Assembly: GCF_011751075.1 (NCBI RefSeq)
Contig: NZ_JAALLN010000006.1
Span: 186,001-250,000 of the forward strand
Source: Flavobacterium poyangense
GTDB lineage: Bacteria; Bacteroidota; Bacteroidia; Flavobacteriales; Flavobacteriaceae
DNA: 64,000 bases
Reading direction: 5' to 3'
In this document: one piece after another, positions 26,069-35,947 of the stretch
Layout: each line of letters begins with the position of its first letter
How positions within the stretch are numbered: the first letter of the stretch is position 1
The notes under the pieces: generated by a model
The model's input: the letters and a program-made list of their open reading frames with translations, nothing else
Database searches by the model: none
What the model was told of the DNA's origin: nothing
Translations under genes and position numbers: made by a program

Positions 26069-27856
26069 TTAATTTGCCGATGTATCTTTTACTTCAATAA
26101 TTTCTTTTATCGAAACCGGAAGTCCGTTTTCGGTGAATCCTTCCAGACTAATTTCGAATTTTCCTGACACATCTGAAGTGAAAAACGAAACTATGTTTTC
26201 TTTGTTCTCTAAAGTTAATTCCGGTTGCCAAAGCAATTGGTATCTGTAATCCGGAATCCTGTTCTGTTTGGTTTGATCGGTGTAATTTTGCTTAAACCCG
26301 ATGATTTTATTTTGAGGTCTCTGAATTTCTGTATTTAAAATATAATTCCCGTTTGCTGAAGTTACATAATCATTGTTTTTTGTGGTGAAATTTATAACGC
26401 CATTAAAAGCTTTTGGGCCATAAAAATAAATACCGGGTACAATAGTAACTTTGTATATGTTTTCTGTTTTATAGCTAAACAACTCATTTACATTCTGAAT
26501 TAGAAGCCCATCAACTAACACCAAAGCAGGTTCAGAAAAATATTCCAGATCATAATTAATGTCTCTGAGGCCTAAAGTGTAATTTTTATCTTTTTCACGA
26601 TAGTACATTTCTTTTATGACTTCGGTAATGGTTTCTTTTAAAGTAGGGAACTTGGTATAGTCACCAAGGATATATTCTTTTTGTAAAGGATTATAAAATG
26701 GTAAAACTGCAGCACCGGTTGTAATACTGTCTTTTTTTAGCGAATAATAGGCGTTTTCAATCTGATTTGCAATTGATCTTTGTTCAATACTGTTTTTGTA
26801 ATCAGCGTTTAAATAGGTTTCATCTGTAGTCTTTGGTTCAGATAAATTATATCCTTTGTTTTTATCAATTTCTATTTTATAGTCATTTTTATCATTGTCT
26901 ACTAGCTGAACCACAGCATTAGCATAATTAGGATTTTTATCCAAAACAAAATTAAACTTTCCGGATGAGTTGGTCTGTGTTAATTTAAAAGCATATTCTT
27001 TACCCGGGATCGATAAAGCCACCGTTTTATGATTTATTTCTTTAGGGTTTTTGGTGTTTGTAATGCTGCCGGATATGATTTCACCTCTAAGCTCCGGAAG
27101 AAATTGAATCGAATCATTGATGCTGTTTGTCAATTCATTATTGGAGTTGAATTTTACGAAGTCAGAAGAATTCATTTGCTTTTTAGAAGGCAAGTTGTCC
27201 ATTTTCTTTACAGAGAGAGAAAAGCTTCCTTTGTTTGTTCCGGGAGTTAATGATTTTATTTTTAATGCAACTTGTTCTCTTTCATTAAACGTATTTTTGT
27301 CCAGTTCTATGGCAAAGGTTTTGTCTTTTGTTGGATTTTCAGTAACAGATTCATTTCCGGTTGTTTTTGCCTCTTTGTTTGCAGCGTTCGAATCTTTACC
27401 GGCATTAGTTTTGTTGCTTACCAAATAAGGATTTATGAGTAAAAGGTCTGTTTTGAAAGTTTTGAAATTCTTTTTGTTTAACATCCATTTTGTGTAGGCT
27501 ATAAGTTTGTAGTTGCCCGTTTCAATTGTTGACGGGATGAAAAAATCACCTTGCCCTTTTCCATTCTCCAAATAAATTTTATTGCTAAAAATCACCTGGT
27601 TGTCGCTATTAATAAGATCAACATAAGCAATCTTGCTAATCTGGCTCCAGATGTTACTTGCCGGATTGGTACAATACAATTTACAATGCAGTGTTTCTCC
27701 TGCAATTAATGTGGTATTGTTTAGATGAACAAATATTGTTTCATTAGTAGTAATACTGATCGGTTCATCTTTGCTCAATGAACTATTTTGTGCTATAGCA
27801 AAAGTATGTATTGCCAGTAGCATAATTACGCTTGTTATTTTTTTTAATCTATCCAA
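26069..27856 (-). CDS. Secreted MG2-like protein with a TonB plug domain but no barrel
   Basis: A 595-residue exported protein (signal peptide to about AIAQ, residue 23). Residues about 35-125 resemble a macroglobulin MG2 domain (TIFVHLNNTTLIAGETLHCKLYC ... GNYKLIAYTKWML). Near residues 450-510 is a TonB-dependent-receptor plug-like segment (ALVLVDGLLIQNVNELF ... YFYGPKAFNGVINFTTK). No beta-barrel follows, so it cannot be a receptor by itself. Proteins of this build often accompany SusC/DUF4249 receptor pairs. Its start overlaps the DUF4249 gene end by 13 bases, so it belongs to that operon and probably works with the receptor at the outer membrane. Confidence 0.72.
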   Translation of the reverse strand: MDRLKKITSVIMLLAIHTFAIAQNSSLSKDEPISITTNETIFVHLNNTTLIAGETLHCKLYCTNPASNIWSQISKIAYVDLINSDNQVIFSNKIYLENGKGQGDFFIPSTIETGNYKLIAYTKWMLNKKNFKTFKTDLLLINPYLVSNKTNAGKDSNAANKEAKTTGNESVTENPTKDKTFAIELDKNTFNEREQVALKIKSLTPGTNKGSFSLSVKKMDNLPSKKQMNSSDFVKFNSNNELTNSINDSIQFLPELRGEIISGSITNTKNPKEINHKTVALSIPGKEYAFKLTQTNSSGKFNFVLDKNPNYANAVVQLVDNDKNDYKIEIDKNKGYNLSEPKTTDETYLNADYKNSIEQRSIANQIENAYYSLKKDSITTGAAVLPFYNPLQKEYILGDYTKFPTLKETITEVIKEMYYREKDKNYTLGLRDINYDLEYFSEPALVLVDGLLIQNVNELFSYKTENIYKVTIVPGIYFYGPKAFNGVINFTTKNNDYVTSANGNYILNTEIQRPQNKIIGFKQNYTDQTKQNRIPDYRYQLLWQPELTLENKENIVSFFTSDVSGKFEISLEGFTENGLPVSIKEIIEVKDTSAN

Positions 27857-29070
27857 AATAAAGGTTTAATGTTAGATGAAATTTTAGTACAATCTCCACA
27901 AGGTGCAGGAGTAAATATATAAGTTACACCTTTATTAGGAGTGGCGTAAAAAACATACTCCATGCCGCTTCCCGTGACTATTGAATATATTTGCGGGCCT
28001 CTGCAAAATTTTTCGTTAAAGCAATTTGGCAGCTCTATTTTGTTTCTGCAATCGGCAATAAAGGGAGGATAGGGATCGTCTTTAAATATATCTCTGAAAG
28101 TAAAAAAGATTCTTTTTGAGGAAACCGATGAAACTTCAAAATACCCGATTATTTTATCATCTGGATTGTCATTACATTTTAGATTACCGTAATTAAAACC
28201 CGGTTGAATTTGTGATAAAAGACTCGCAGAAGTAGAAAGGCTTTTTAATGTTTTGTAATAGGTGTAGGAAGTTAAATTCTGAACATACTCGCGTACTATA
28301 ATACTGTATCGTTCGTAAAGAATCGGGCTTTTAATATCTATAAAACGTATCGGCAGGTTGATTTTGTCTTCGCTAAGCCCCACATTACTGATTAACATTA
28401 AATCATCTGATTTTTTGGTGGTATAACATACTCTTGATTCGCCGCTGTCTCTGGGAACGATCAGATAAGTATAATCGGTAGTCGGGTTGCTTGGATCCGG
28501 TTTTAGCTTGTTTGGTATCCAATCAGGAGAGACAATTTTATAGGTTTCGTCATATTCGAATCTGTAAAATTGCGATTTTGCAGTCGGATCGTGGCTGGTC
28601 ACGACTATTTGTACTCCTTTTTCTCCGTCTACTGTTTCTATTTTTGGTTCGACCTGTATTTCATTAACAGGAGTCAGAGTTTCGGTTGCAGACGAGTAGG
28701 ACTTTCCGTCATTAGTGGTGATGTTTAGCTGATAGGACTTCCCGGGAATTGCCTGAAAAGGATTCTTTGAAACGTAAAGATCGGAAAAATCTTCATATTC
28801 AAATTCATAGGTATTGTTGTCGCTATCAGTCATATAAACAGTTGCCCCTTTTTCAGCTGTTGGGCCATATTCCTCAAGGCGATACGATCGGGTAATTTTG
28901 ATTTCTTGCTTTTTTAATTCGTTAGTGATAATTGCCTGAACGACAGGGATACTTTCAAAAGTATTGGTCTGAAAAACATATTGCTCGGTACAACTGCCTA
29001 TAGAAAGACAGAAAAGAATTAGAGCGAATGTTTTATATAAAAATTTGATATGTCGGTTAGTAAATTCCAT
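27844..29070 (-). CDS. DUF4249 domain outer-membrane lipoprotein
   Basis: A 408-residue lipoprotein (lipobox SIGSC, Cys27) of the DUF4249 type, which regularly follows a TonB receptor in Bacteroidota and is thought to be its surface-exposed partner. Typical stretches are SIPVVQAIITNE, KGATVYMTDSDNNTYEFEYED, YVSKNPFQAIPGKSYQLNI and a C-terminal Cys-rich tail (CRNKIELPNCFNEKFC; CGDC). It starts 12 bases after the receptor gene stop. The substrate is unknown. Confidence 0.82.
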   Translation of the reverse strand: MEFTNRHIKFLYKTFALILFCLSIGSCTEQYVFQTNTFESIPVVQAIITNELKKQEIKITRSYRLEEYGPTAEKGATVYMTDSDNNTYEFEYEDFSDLYVSKNPFQAIPGKSYQLNITTNDGKSYSSATETLTPVNEIQVEPKIETVDGEKGVQIVVTSHDPTAKSQFYRFEYDETYKIVSPDWIPNKLKPDPSNPTTDYTYLIVPRDSGESRVCYTTKKSDDLMLISNVGLSEDKINLPIRFIDIKSPILYERYSIIVREYVQNLTSYTYYKTLKSLSTSASLLSQIQPGFNYGNLKCNDNPDDKIIGYFEVSSVSSKRIFFTFRDIFKDDPYPPFIADCRNKIELPNCFNEKFCRGPQIYSIVTGSGMEYVFYATPNKGVTYIFTPAPCGDCTKISSNIKPLFWID

Positions 29071-29082
29071 TTGTTTCGATTG

Positions 29083-31863
29083 TTAGAATTTGATGTTATA
29101 AGTAATGGTTGGAATCGGCACAGAAAAGATAGACGTTTTATAGGCTTTTATCTGACCATTTGTGGTAACAAAAAAGATAGAATACGGATTGTTTCTTCCT
29201 AAGACGTTATAAATCGAGATGTTCCAAAAACTATGTGATAGTTTTTTAATTTTGTGATTTCCTTCAATGTTAAAACCAACATCTAATCGATAATAGTCCG
29301 GAATTCTAAACTTGTTTCTGTCACTGTACAGGGTATATTTCAGACCATTGTATTCGTAACTTCCAATAGGGTAGGTGATTGGTCTTCCGGATTGGTAAAC
29401 AAAATTGGTAGATAAACTGTATCTTTTTGTGAATTTATAATTTAGTACAGCACTTACTTCATGAGGTTTGTCAAAATTTGTTGGGTAGTAATGACCGTTA
29501 TTTACTTTTTCGTCAATAAATTGACTGTCAGACTTAATGAAAGTACGCGCATAAGTATAACCTAGCCAACCATTAAGTTTTCCCACATTTTTTTTAAGTA
29601 ATAACTCAACTCCGTACGCTTTTCCTTCTCCCTGAAGCAATTGTGTTTCAGGGTTTTTGTTTAATAACAATTCGGCACCAACTTTATAGTCTAACAGGTT
29701 TTCTGATTTTTTATAGTAACCTTCTAAGCTTAGTTCTAATTTGTCATCGTCCAGATTTTTGTAGAATCCTAATGAAAATTGCTGTGCTTTTTGAGGAGCA
29801 ATATTTAAATCGGATAATTTCCAGGCATCAGTTGGAGATTGTGTAGTATTGCTGGTTAATAAATGAATGTATTGATAAGTTTTATCATAGCTGGCTTTTA
29901 CAGATAAATCGTCAGTTATTAAATAACGTGCGGCAATTCGGGGTTCGAATCCGCTATAGGTTTTAATAGTTTCATTTTTCTTGTAATATTGTGTTCCTAT
30001 GACTGTATCGTCAGTGACGGGAGAATTACTTTGATAGATTCGTTCGGTTGCTTCTCCCAATGCCGAATAAGTTGAGTAGCGTAAACCTAAGGTAATTAAT
30101 AGTTTTTCGGTTAGATTGTAATTGTCTGAAAAATAAACAGCCGATTCTAATGCTTTTTCGTTGTCAATGTTTACCGGGATCAATGTTGCCTCATCCGGTT
30201 TCTTCGGATTAAGATAACCCGGATCTACTTTGTAAAGTTTACTTGAAACCCCATAGTTGAAAGCGTGTTTTTTGTTTAGGGTATAGTTACCATTCAGAAT
30301 AACCTGGCTTTCATTTAGTTTGTAGCCATAGTCAAACGAATTTATTCCTCCGTTGTCATAGTCAATATTAAATTTGTATTCACTATTCGTAAGAATTAAG
30401 TCGGCTTTGCTTTTAGCGTTGAAAGAATGATTCCATTTTAAAGACACTAAGGCATTACTGTATTTATAAACAGAATCCGAAGAAATGCTAAAACGGTCTT
30501 TGCTGTAATAGAAAGTGGATTCGATCGTATTGTTGGCACTTATTTTATGATTGTATTTTAAGATTCCGTCAAAGAACTTAGCTTCACTGTTTTTCAGAGA
30601 TTCATCGTCCAGTTTTTTCAGAATCCATTCCGAATAGGTACCTCTTATACCAACGATTAAACTTGATTTGTCTTTTACTATCGGAGTACTGATCGAAAGA
30701 TTACTGGTTACAGCCCCAAGTCCGGCCTCACCTGTAAATTTTTCAACATTACCGTTTTTTGTTGTAATATCAAAAACAGAAGACAATCTTCCACCAAATC
30801 TTGACGGAATACTACCTTTGTAAATATCAACTTTGCTGGTAGTGTATGGATTTACAGCGGAGAAAAAACCAAGAAAATGCGAGGTATTGTATAAAACAGC
30901 ATTGTCTAAAAGAATTAAATTCTGATCGTCTTTTCCACCACGTACGTTGAATCCTGCAGAGCCTTCACCGGTAGTTTTTATCCCGGGTAAAGTAGTGGCA
31001 ACTCTAAAAATATCACGTTCACCAAGTACTAACGGAACATTTTTTATTCCTTCGACATCTATAGTGGAGACTCCGGCAACAGCCGTTTTTACATTTCTGT
31101 TAGCATTTTTGTTGATGACCACCTCGTCCAGTTCATTGATGCTTTCGTGAAGCGATACATCTAAACTACCATTGTCATAAATCATTACGGGTTGTGTATC
31201 TTTTCTATGATTGATGGACTCTATCTGGATGTAATTAAGACCAAAAGGCAGTTCGATTTTGTAGAAACCCTGGTCGTTTGTTGTTGTGCTGATGTCTTTA
31301 TCACGCACTTTAATGGTCACATTAGAAAGCGGTTTTTTGTTTTTTTCATTTTTGATAGTACCGGATAAGGTATATGATTTTAACTCTTCGCCTTTTTTCT
31401 CTTTTCCGATGTAAACGATGCCGTTAACAGTAGTGTTTCGTTTTTTTGTTTCGACTTGTTGATGAAACAAAGGTTTTGTTGCGCTCTTGTTTGCCGCAAT
31501 AACTGTTGAAGCGGCTACTGCAGGTTCAAAATAATTATCAGGTAATGTACTGTGGATGATACTGTTTTTTGTTAGAATTATTTTTTTTTCCGTGATAAAA
31601 TAATTAAGATTCGTTTTTTCAAAAATGCCGGCAAGTATCTCGTCGATAGAGGTGTTGGTGTAGGTCTTGTTTATTAGAAAAGCATCAGATTTTATCCAGC
31701 TTTCATCAAAATAAAATTTGTAGCCTGTGTTTTTTTCAAGACTTTCAATTGCTGTTTTCAAATCAGCATTTTTAAATTCTATTGAGATAGTATTCTTTTT
31801 TTCCTGACTAAATGCTAATATTTGAAAAGCGAATAAAAATAGGGTAAGTATAATTTTTCTCAT
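29083..31863 (-). CDS. TonB-dependent receptor with STN and carboxypeptidase-like N-terminal domains
   Basis: An outer-membrane active transporter of 926 residues. The ATG at 31863 gives MRKIILTLFLFAFQILAFSQ; an upstream start at 31881 adds six residues and overlaps the previous gene. The order is signal peptide, STN domain (about residues 25-100, LKTAIESLEKNTGYKFYFDE), CarboxypepD_reg-like domain (about 145-230), plug (SAGFNVRGGKDDQNLILLDN; SRFGGRLSSVFDI), and a 22-strand barrel ending in TITYNIKF. STN domains usually signal to a FecR-type anti-sigma protein, but none is nearby. The gene is followed by the DUF4249 and MG2/plug genes. Confidence 0.88.
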   Translation of the reverse strand: MRKIILTLFLFAFQILAFSQEKKNTISIEFKNADLKTAIESLEKNTGYKFYFDESWIKSDAFLINKTYTNTSIDEILAGIFEKTNLNYFITEKKIILTKNSIIHSTLPDNYFEPAVAASTVIAANKSATKPLFHQQVETKKRNTTVNGIVYIGKEKKGEELKSYTLSGTIKNEKNKKPLSNVTIKVRDKDISTTTNDQGFYKIELPFGLNYIQIESINHRKDTQPVMIYDNGSLDVSLHESINELDEVVINKNANRNVKTAVAGVSTIDVEGIKNVPLVLGERDIFRVATTLPGIKTTGEGSAGFNVRGGKDDQNLILLDNAVLYNTSHFLGFFSAVNPYTTSKVDIYKGSIPSRFGGRLSSVFDITTKNGNVEKFTGEAGLGAVTSNLSISTPIVKDKSSLIVGIRGTYSEWILKKLDDESLKNSEAKFFDGILKYNHKISANNTIESTFYYSKDRFSISSDSVYKYSNALVSLKWNHSFNAKSKADLILTNSEYKFNIDYDNGGINSFDYGYKLNESQVILNGNYTLNKKHAFNYGVSSKLYKVDPGYLNPKKPDEATLIPVNIDNEKALESAVYFSDNYNLTEKLLITLGLRYSTYSALGEATERIYQSNSPVTDDTVIGTQYYKKNETIKTYSGFEPRIAARYLITDDLSVKASYDKTYQYIHLLTSNTTQSPTDAWKLSDLNIAPQKAQQFSLGFYKNLDDDKLELSLEGYYKKSENLLDYKVGAELLLNKNPETQLLQGEGKAYGVELLLKKNVGKLNGWLGYTYARTFIKSDSQFIDEKVNNGHYYPTNFDKPHEVSAVLNYKFTKRYSLSTNFVYQSGRPITYPIGSYEYNGLKYTLYSDRNKFRIPDYYRLDVGFNIEGNHKIKKLSHSFWNISIYNVLGRNNPYSIFFVTTNGQIKAYKTSIFSVPIPTITYNIKF

Positions 31864-31867
31864 TTTT

Positions 31868-32686
31868 TTAATTGGCTTCATTAGGCATTAGGTTGTTGAT
31901 TCTTTTTAGCAGATTTTCAAGAAAAAGGTTCTTGTCTGATTCCTCTAATTGAGTGTTAGAGTTGTAGTACTTTCGTATTTCACTTTTGTGATCAGGAAAA
32001 ATTTTAATAATATCGCTTTTAGAACTGATCTTGTAGTAGACGTCTTTGTATTTTAAGATGTATTCGTTTTTATCTCTGAACTCATCAGAACTGGCCTGGT
32101 TGGTTCCGTCGGATATTCTTTTAGTGTCAATAACCCTTGTCTTGGTTTTGTGATGTTTGATGTACAGAATGTTGTTCTTAGAAAAAATAAGTTCCTGATA
32201 GTAACCACTCATGTAAACAGGACAGTTTGGGTTGTTGAAATTTATATTGATAAATTTTTTGTTGTAAAGCGTAAAGAAGGCAGTTTTCTCCTTGATCAGG
32301 CTGATGCCTAAATAGTCGTATCCGCCATTGGCTTTCAAAATTAAAATGTCATTATTGACATCGTATTTGAGGTCAAGATCATAATAATCTTGATTTTGAT
32401 AGTGAACATCTCCTTTGCTGTAATCGTTGGAGAAATAGAAACTATGGCTTTTGTCAATAGTCCTGTAAAGATTTACATAACGTGGACCATTGTAGAGGTC
32501 TAAGTTGCTTTTGCCAATAGTTTTGTCAAACCAGCTGTATAAAGAAGTAGCATTGCCTGATTGACTGTGTACGGTGTTGATTTGTAAGAATAATCCAAAT
32601 AAAATAAGGAAAATAGACTTATTTTGATAATTTTTCAAAAGATTGATGATTTTGATGATTTGATTAGATGATCTCAAATATATCAA
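31868..32686 (-). CDS. Secreted protein of unknown function heading the TonB receptor operon
   Basis: A 272-residue protein with a signal peptide (hydrophobic core about residues 23-36, cleaved near VHSQ). The body has repeated Tyr/Asp-rich beta-like stretches (YFSNDYSKGDVHYQNQDYYDLDLKYDVNNDILILKANGG) like small exported proteins often found just before TonB receptor genes in Flavobacterium. Its stop lies 4 bases before the receptor ATG, so it is the first gene of the operon. No motif allows a function. Confidence 0.72.
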   Translation of the reverse strand: MIYLRSSNQIIKIINLLKNYQNKSIFLILFGLFLQINTVHSQSGNATSLYSWFDKTIGKSNLDLYNGPRYVNLYRTIDKSHSFYFSNDYSKGDVHYQNQDYYDLDLKYDVNNDILILKANGGYDYLGISLIKEKTAFFTLYNKKFININFNNPNCPVYMSGYYQELIFSKNNILYIKHHKTKTRVIDTKRISDGTNQASSDEFRDKNEYILKYKDVYYKISSKSDIIKIFPDHKSEIRKYYNSNTQLEESDKNLFLENLLKRINNLMPNEAN

Positions 32687-32956
32687 AAAAATGTTACGTA
32701 TTACACATAAGTGTGTTAAAATGTAAGGAATAATACATGTTTTTGGGGTAAAAAACGTGGAAAAACTTAATTATTTAAGGCTTTGTGGAGATAAAATCCT
32801 AGTGATTTGGCGGGTTAAGACGTGTTGTTCTTAAAATAGTAAATCGACGGGAGTATTTGTCTGATTACTATAGTATTCTATTTTTGAAATGGATTTATGG
32901 GTTGTCTCCTGCTTTAGTTGATTGTTATTAAGTTATGGAGTTTAGTTTTTAGTTTT

Positions 32957-33030
32957 CACGCAGATTTGGCAGATTACGCTGATTTTTTTGCTTTATAATT
33001 TTAATAAAAATAATCTGCAAAATCTGCGTG
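32957..33030. repeat. CACGCAGATT inverted repeat, copy 1
   Basis: Arms of 19 bases at 32957-32975 and 33012-33030 complement each other with one mismatch. The same arms, with small changes, form the element at 41501-41583. Confidence 0.8.
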
Positions 33031-33052
33031 AAAAAAACTTTTCAGATAGTGC

Positions 33053-33096
33053 CTTGCAAACTCTTTGCGTAAACCTTTGCGCACCTTGCGGTTAAA
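33053..33096. repeat. TTTGCG / AACCGCAA repeat, single arm
   Basis: The stretch CTCTTTGCGTAAACCTTTGC, continuing to GCGGTTAAA, matches 51969-52004 over about 36 bases with three differences, but the second arm is absent here. Confidence 0.65.
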
Positions 33097-33127
33097 TATT
33101 TAGTTGAAGAGATGATTTTTCCTAAAA

Positions 33128-33162
33128 TGTAAAAACCCCAATCCATATAAACGAATTGGGGT
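33128..33162 (-). terminator. pnp terminator
   Basis: Minus-strand stem ACCCCAAT/ATTGGGGT (33135-33142 and 33155-33162) followed by T-rich sequence, 37 bases beyond the pnp stop. Confidence 0.75.
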
Positions 33163-33198
33163 CTTCTATAAATAAACCTTTAGTAAACTAAGATCTGA

Positions 33199-35334
33199 TT
33201 ACTCTTTTTTCTCCTCACGTGGAGGTCTTGGAACAAGTGCTTTTTTAGACACTTTTTCTTTTTTAGTTTTAGGGTCAACTCCCAGATATTTCACTTGGAA
33301 AGTATCTCCCATTTTAACTACGTCAGCAACGTTTTCGGTACGTTCCCAAGCCAATTCAGATACGTGAAGTAATACTTCGTTTCCTGGCGCGGCAACATAT
33401 TCTACAACTGCTCCAAAATCAAGCATTTTGATTACTTTTACTTCGTAAGCTTCTCCTAATTGCGGTTTGAAAGTAATAGAAGCAATTTTTGCCAATACTG
33501 CTTCAATTCCGGCAGGATCTGTACCTAAGATTTCGATAACACCTTGCTCATCTACTTCGTTGATCACAATAGTGGTTCCGGTAGCTTTCTGTAATTCCTG
33601 AATTACTTTTCCACCAGGTCCGATTAATGCTCCAATGAAGTTTCCAGGAATAGTTCTGGTAATGATTTTTGGTGCGTATGCTTTTACATCAGCTCTTGGA
33701 GTAGCAATAGTTTCAGTTAATTTTCCTAAAATATGCAAACGACCGTCACGAGCCTGATTTAATGCTTGCTCCATAATGTCATAACGTAAACCATCAATTT
33801 TGATGTCCATTTGACAAGCAGTGATACCATCAGCAGTACCGGTTACTTTAAAGTCCATATCTCCTAAGTGATCTTCATCACCTAAAATATCAGACAATAC
33901 AGCAAATTTCTCACCGTCAGTAATTAATCCCATAGCAATTCCGGAAACCGGTTTTACCATTTGAACTCCGGCATCCATAAGCGCCATTGTTCCGGCACAT
34001 ACAGTTGCCATAGAAGAAGAACCGTTAGATTCTAAAACTTCAGAAACAACACGAATTGTATAAGGACAATCTACAGGAATCATGTTTTTTAAAGCTCTTT
34101 GAGCTAAGTTACCGTGACCAACTTCTCTTCTTGAAGTTCCTCTTAGTGGTTTTGCTTCACCGGTAGAGAAAGGAGGGAAGTTATAGTGTAGGTAGAATTT
34201 CTCTTCACCTTGCTCGGAAGGAGAATCGATTTGGTTGGCTTCTCTTGAAGTTCCCAAAGTTACTGTCGCCAAAGCTTGAGTTTCTCCACGAGTAAATAAA
34301 GATGAACCGTGAACTCTTGGTAAATAATCTGTTTCACACCAGATTGGTCTGATATCAGTTGTTTTTCTACCATCTAAACGTACACCTAATTCTAATACTA
34401 CATTACGAACAGCTTCTTTGTTTGTTTTGTAGAAATATTTAGAAACTAAATCTCCGTCAGCAGCTAATTCTTCTTCGGTAAATAAAGCTTTTACTTCTTC
34501 TTTTACTTCAGCAAATGCAGCTCCTCTTTCGTGTTTAGCCGAACCAACTTTTGCAATAGCGTAGATTTTATCGTAAGCAGCCGCTTTTACTTTTTTATAG
34601 ATTTCTTCGTTTTCTTTCTCACCTTCGTAAGTACGAATTTCTTTTTTACCGAAAGCAGCTTGCAAACGCAATTGTGCCTGAATCTGAACTTTGATCGCTT
34701 CGTGAGCAAATTTAATTGCTTCGATCATTTCAGCTTCTGAAATTTCTTTCATCTCTCCTTCAACCATCGCAACAGAATCCATAGAAGCTCCAATCATCAT
34801 ATCGATGTCAGATTTTGCTAAATCTTCTCTGCTTGGGTTGATTACAAGTTTTCCGTCGATACGTGCAACACGTACTTCGGAGATTAGGTTGTAAAAAGGA
34901 ATATCTGAAACAGCTAAGGCTGCAGAGGCAGCTAAACCGGCTAATGCATCCGGCATAACCGTTTCGTCATGAGACATTAACTGAATCATAACCTGAGTTT
35001 CAGCGTGGTAATCATCCGGGAAAAGCGGACGTAAAACACGGTCTACTAATCTCATTGTTAATACTTCGCTGTCACTTGGTCTGGCTTCTCTTTTAAAGAA
35101 ACCTCCAGGGAAACGACCTGCTGCCGCAAATTTTTCGCGATAATCTACCGTTAATGGTAAAAAATCAACACCCGGGTTAGAGGTACGAGCTGAAACTGCT
35201 GTTGCAAGTATCATCGTATCTCCCATTCTTACTACTACAGAACCGTCAGCTTGTTTGGCCAAACGCCCTGTCTCGATTGTGATGCTTCTGCCATCACCTA
35301 AATCGATTTTTTCTACAAATAATTGTGGAATCAT
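33199..35334 (-). CDS. pnp: Polynucleotide phosphorylase
   Basis: A phosphorolytic 3'-5' exoribonuclease, 711 residues, acting in RNA decay. Two RNase PH domains (about residues 5-230 and 330-550) flank a helical domain, then a KH domain (about 560-615, [17 protein letters not shown]) and an S1 domain (about 625-695, [21 protein letters not shown]). [39 protein letters not shown] is the usual start of the second catalytic domain. It lies downstream of rpsO but a terminator stands between them. Its leader can form a long hairpin (35361-35416). Confidence 0.97.
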   Translation of the reverse strand: MIPQLFVEKIDLGDGRSITIETGRLAKQADGSVVVRMGDTMILATAVSARTSNPGVDFLPLTVDYREKFAAAGRFPGGFFKREARPSDSEVLTMRLVDRVLRPLFPDDYHAETQVMIQLMSHDETVMPDALAGLAASAALAVSDIPFYNLISEVRVARIDGKLVINPSREDLAKSDIDMMIGASMDSVAMVEGEMKEISEAEMIEAIKFAHEAIKVQIQAQLRLQAAFGKKEIRTYEGEKENEEIYKKVKAAAYDKIYAIAKVGSAKHERGAAFAEVKEEVKALFTEEELAADGDLVSKYFYKTNKEAVRNVVLELGVRLDGRKTTDIRPIWCETDYLPRVHGSSLFTRGETQALATVTLGTSREANQIDSPSEQGEEKFYLHYNFPPFSTGEAKPLRGTSRREVGHGNLAQRALKNMIPVDCPYTIRVVSEVLESNGSSSMATVCAGTMALMDAGVQMVKPVSGIAMGLITDGEKFAVLSDILGDEDHLGDMDFKVTGTADGITACQMDIKIDGLRYDIMEQALNQARDGRLHILGKLTETIATPRADVKAYAPKIITRTIPGNFIGALIGPGGKVIQELQKATGTTIVINEVDEQGVIEILGTDPAGIEAVLAKIASITFKPQLGEAYEVKVIKMLDFGAVVEYVAAPGNEVLLHVSELAWERTENVADVVKMGDTFQVKYLGVDPKTKKEKVSKKALVPRPPREEKKE

Positions 35335-35360
35335 AAATTTTTTCCTTATTGGTTATACAA

Positions 35361-35416
35361 TGGGTTTTAGTTGTGTTGTAGTTGTTGTTGTGTGTAGTTG
35401 TTGTTTCTAAAACCCA
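35361..35416 (-). promoter_or_regulatory. Leader hairpin upstream of pnp
   Basis: Perfect 10-base arms TGGGTTTTAG (35361-35370) and CTAAAACCCA (35407-35416) enclose a 36-base loop that in the transcript is built of CAA and ACA triplets with no G. It ends 27 bases before the pnp ATG. In E. coli PNPase controls its own leader through a hairpin; a similar role here is inference. Confidence 0.5.
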
Positions 35417-35472
35417 ATGAAAAACCAAACTTTTTTTCTTGTAAAATGCTTGTAATAAATAATTTCTGTAAA

Positions 35473-35503
35473 AAACAAAAAGAGGCACTTTCGCACCTCT
35501 TTT
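35473..35503 (-). terminator. rpsO terminator
   Basis: Minus-strand hairpin AAAAGAGG ... CCTCTTTT with a GAAA loop (35477-35503), followed by Ts, only 9 bases past the rpsO stop. Confidence 0.85.
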
Positions 35504-35512
35504 CTATATTGA

Positions 35513-35779
35513 TTATTTTCTGATATTCAATACTTTGATAATCTCACGATATCTGTTGATATCTTTCTTTTTCAAGTAATCCAACAAAGCTCTTCTTTTA
35601 CCTACCAAAAGTACAAGCGAACGCTCAGTGTTGTAATCGTGACGATTTTTTTTCAAGTGCTCAGTTAAGTGTGAAATTCTGTAAGTGAACAATGCAATCT
35701 GACCTTCTGCTTTTCCAGTGTTTTTAGCATCACCGTGTTGTGCGAAGATTTCTTCTTTTTTTTCTTTAGTTAAATACAT
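35513..35779 (-). CDS. rpsO: 30S ribosomal protein S15
   Basis: An 88-residue small-subunit protein that binds the three-way junction of 16S rRNA. The body matches S15: TGKAEGQIALFTYRISHLTEHLKKNRHDYNTERSLVLLVGKRRALLDYLKKKDINRYREIIKVLNIRK. Length and start are standard. It is co-directional with pnp, an order conserved in many bacteria, but its own terminator follows. Confidence 0.97.
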   Translation of the reverse strand: MYLTKEKKEEIFAQHGDAKNTGKAEGQIALFTYRISHLTEHLKKNRHDYNTERSLVLLVGKRRALLDYLKKKDINRYREIIKVLNIRK

Positions 35780-35947
35780 TCCAATATTTATTTAATGATT
35801 TTTATGTATGTCCTACATCTCTTGTAAGACGGGTGCAAAATTACATTTTTTTTTCGAAAAAATAAATTTAAAGTTTAAAAAAGTTTAATATTAAATATTT
35901 TAATAGAAAAAGCACCACTTGATAAGGGTTTTAGGTCTTTTATTTTT

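Larger units (their letters stand above)
32687..33127. other. Intergenic region with repeats, no gene
   Basis: About 440 bases between the receptor operon and pnp. It has an inverted repeat at 32957-33030 and a direct copy of a TTTGCG-type element at 33053-33096. No convincing frame is seen. Confidence 0.6.

Noticed and set aside
27117..27428. 103-codon + strand frame antisense to the MG2/plug gene
   Set aside because: Shadow of a supported gene, no motif.
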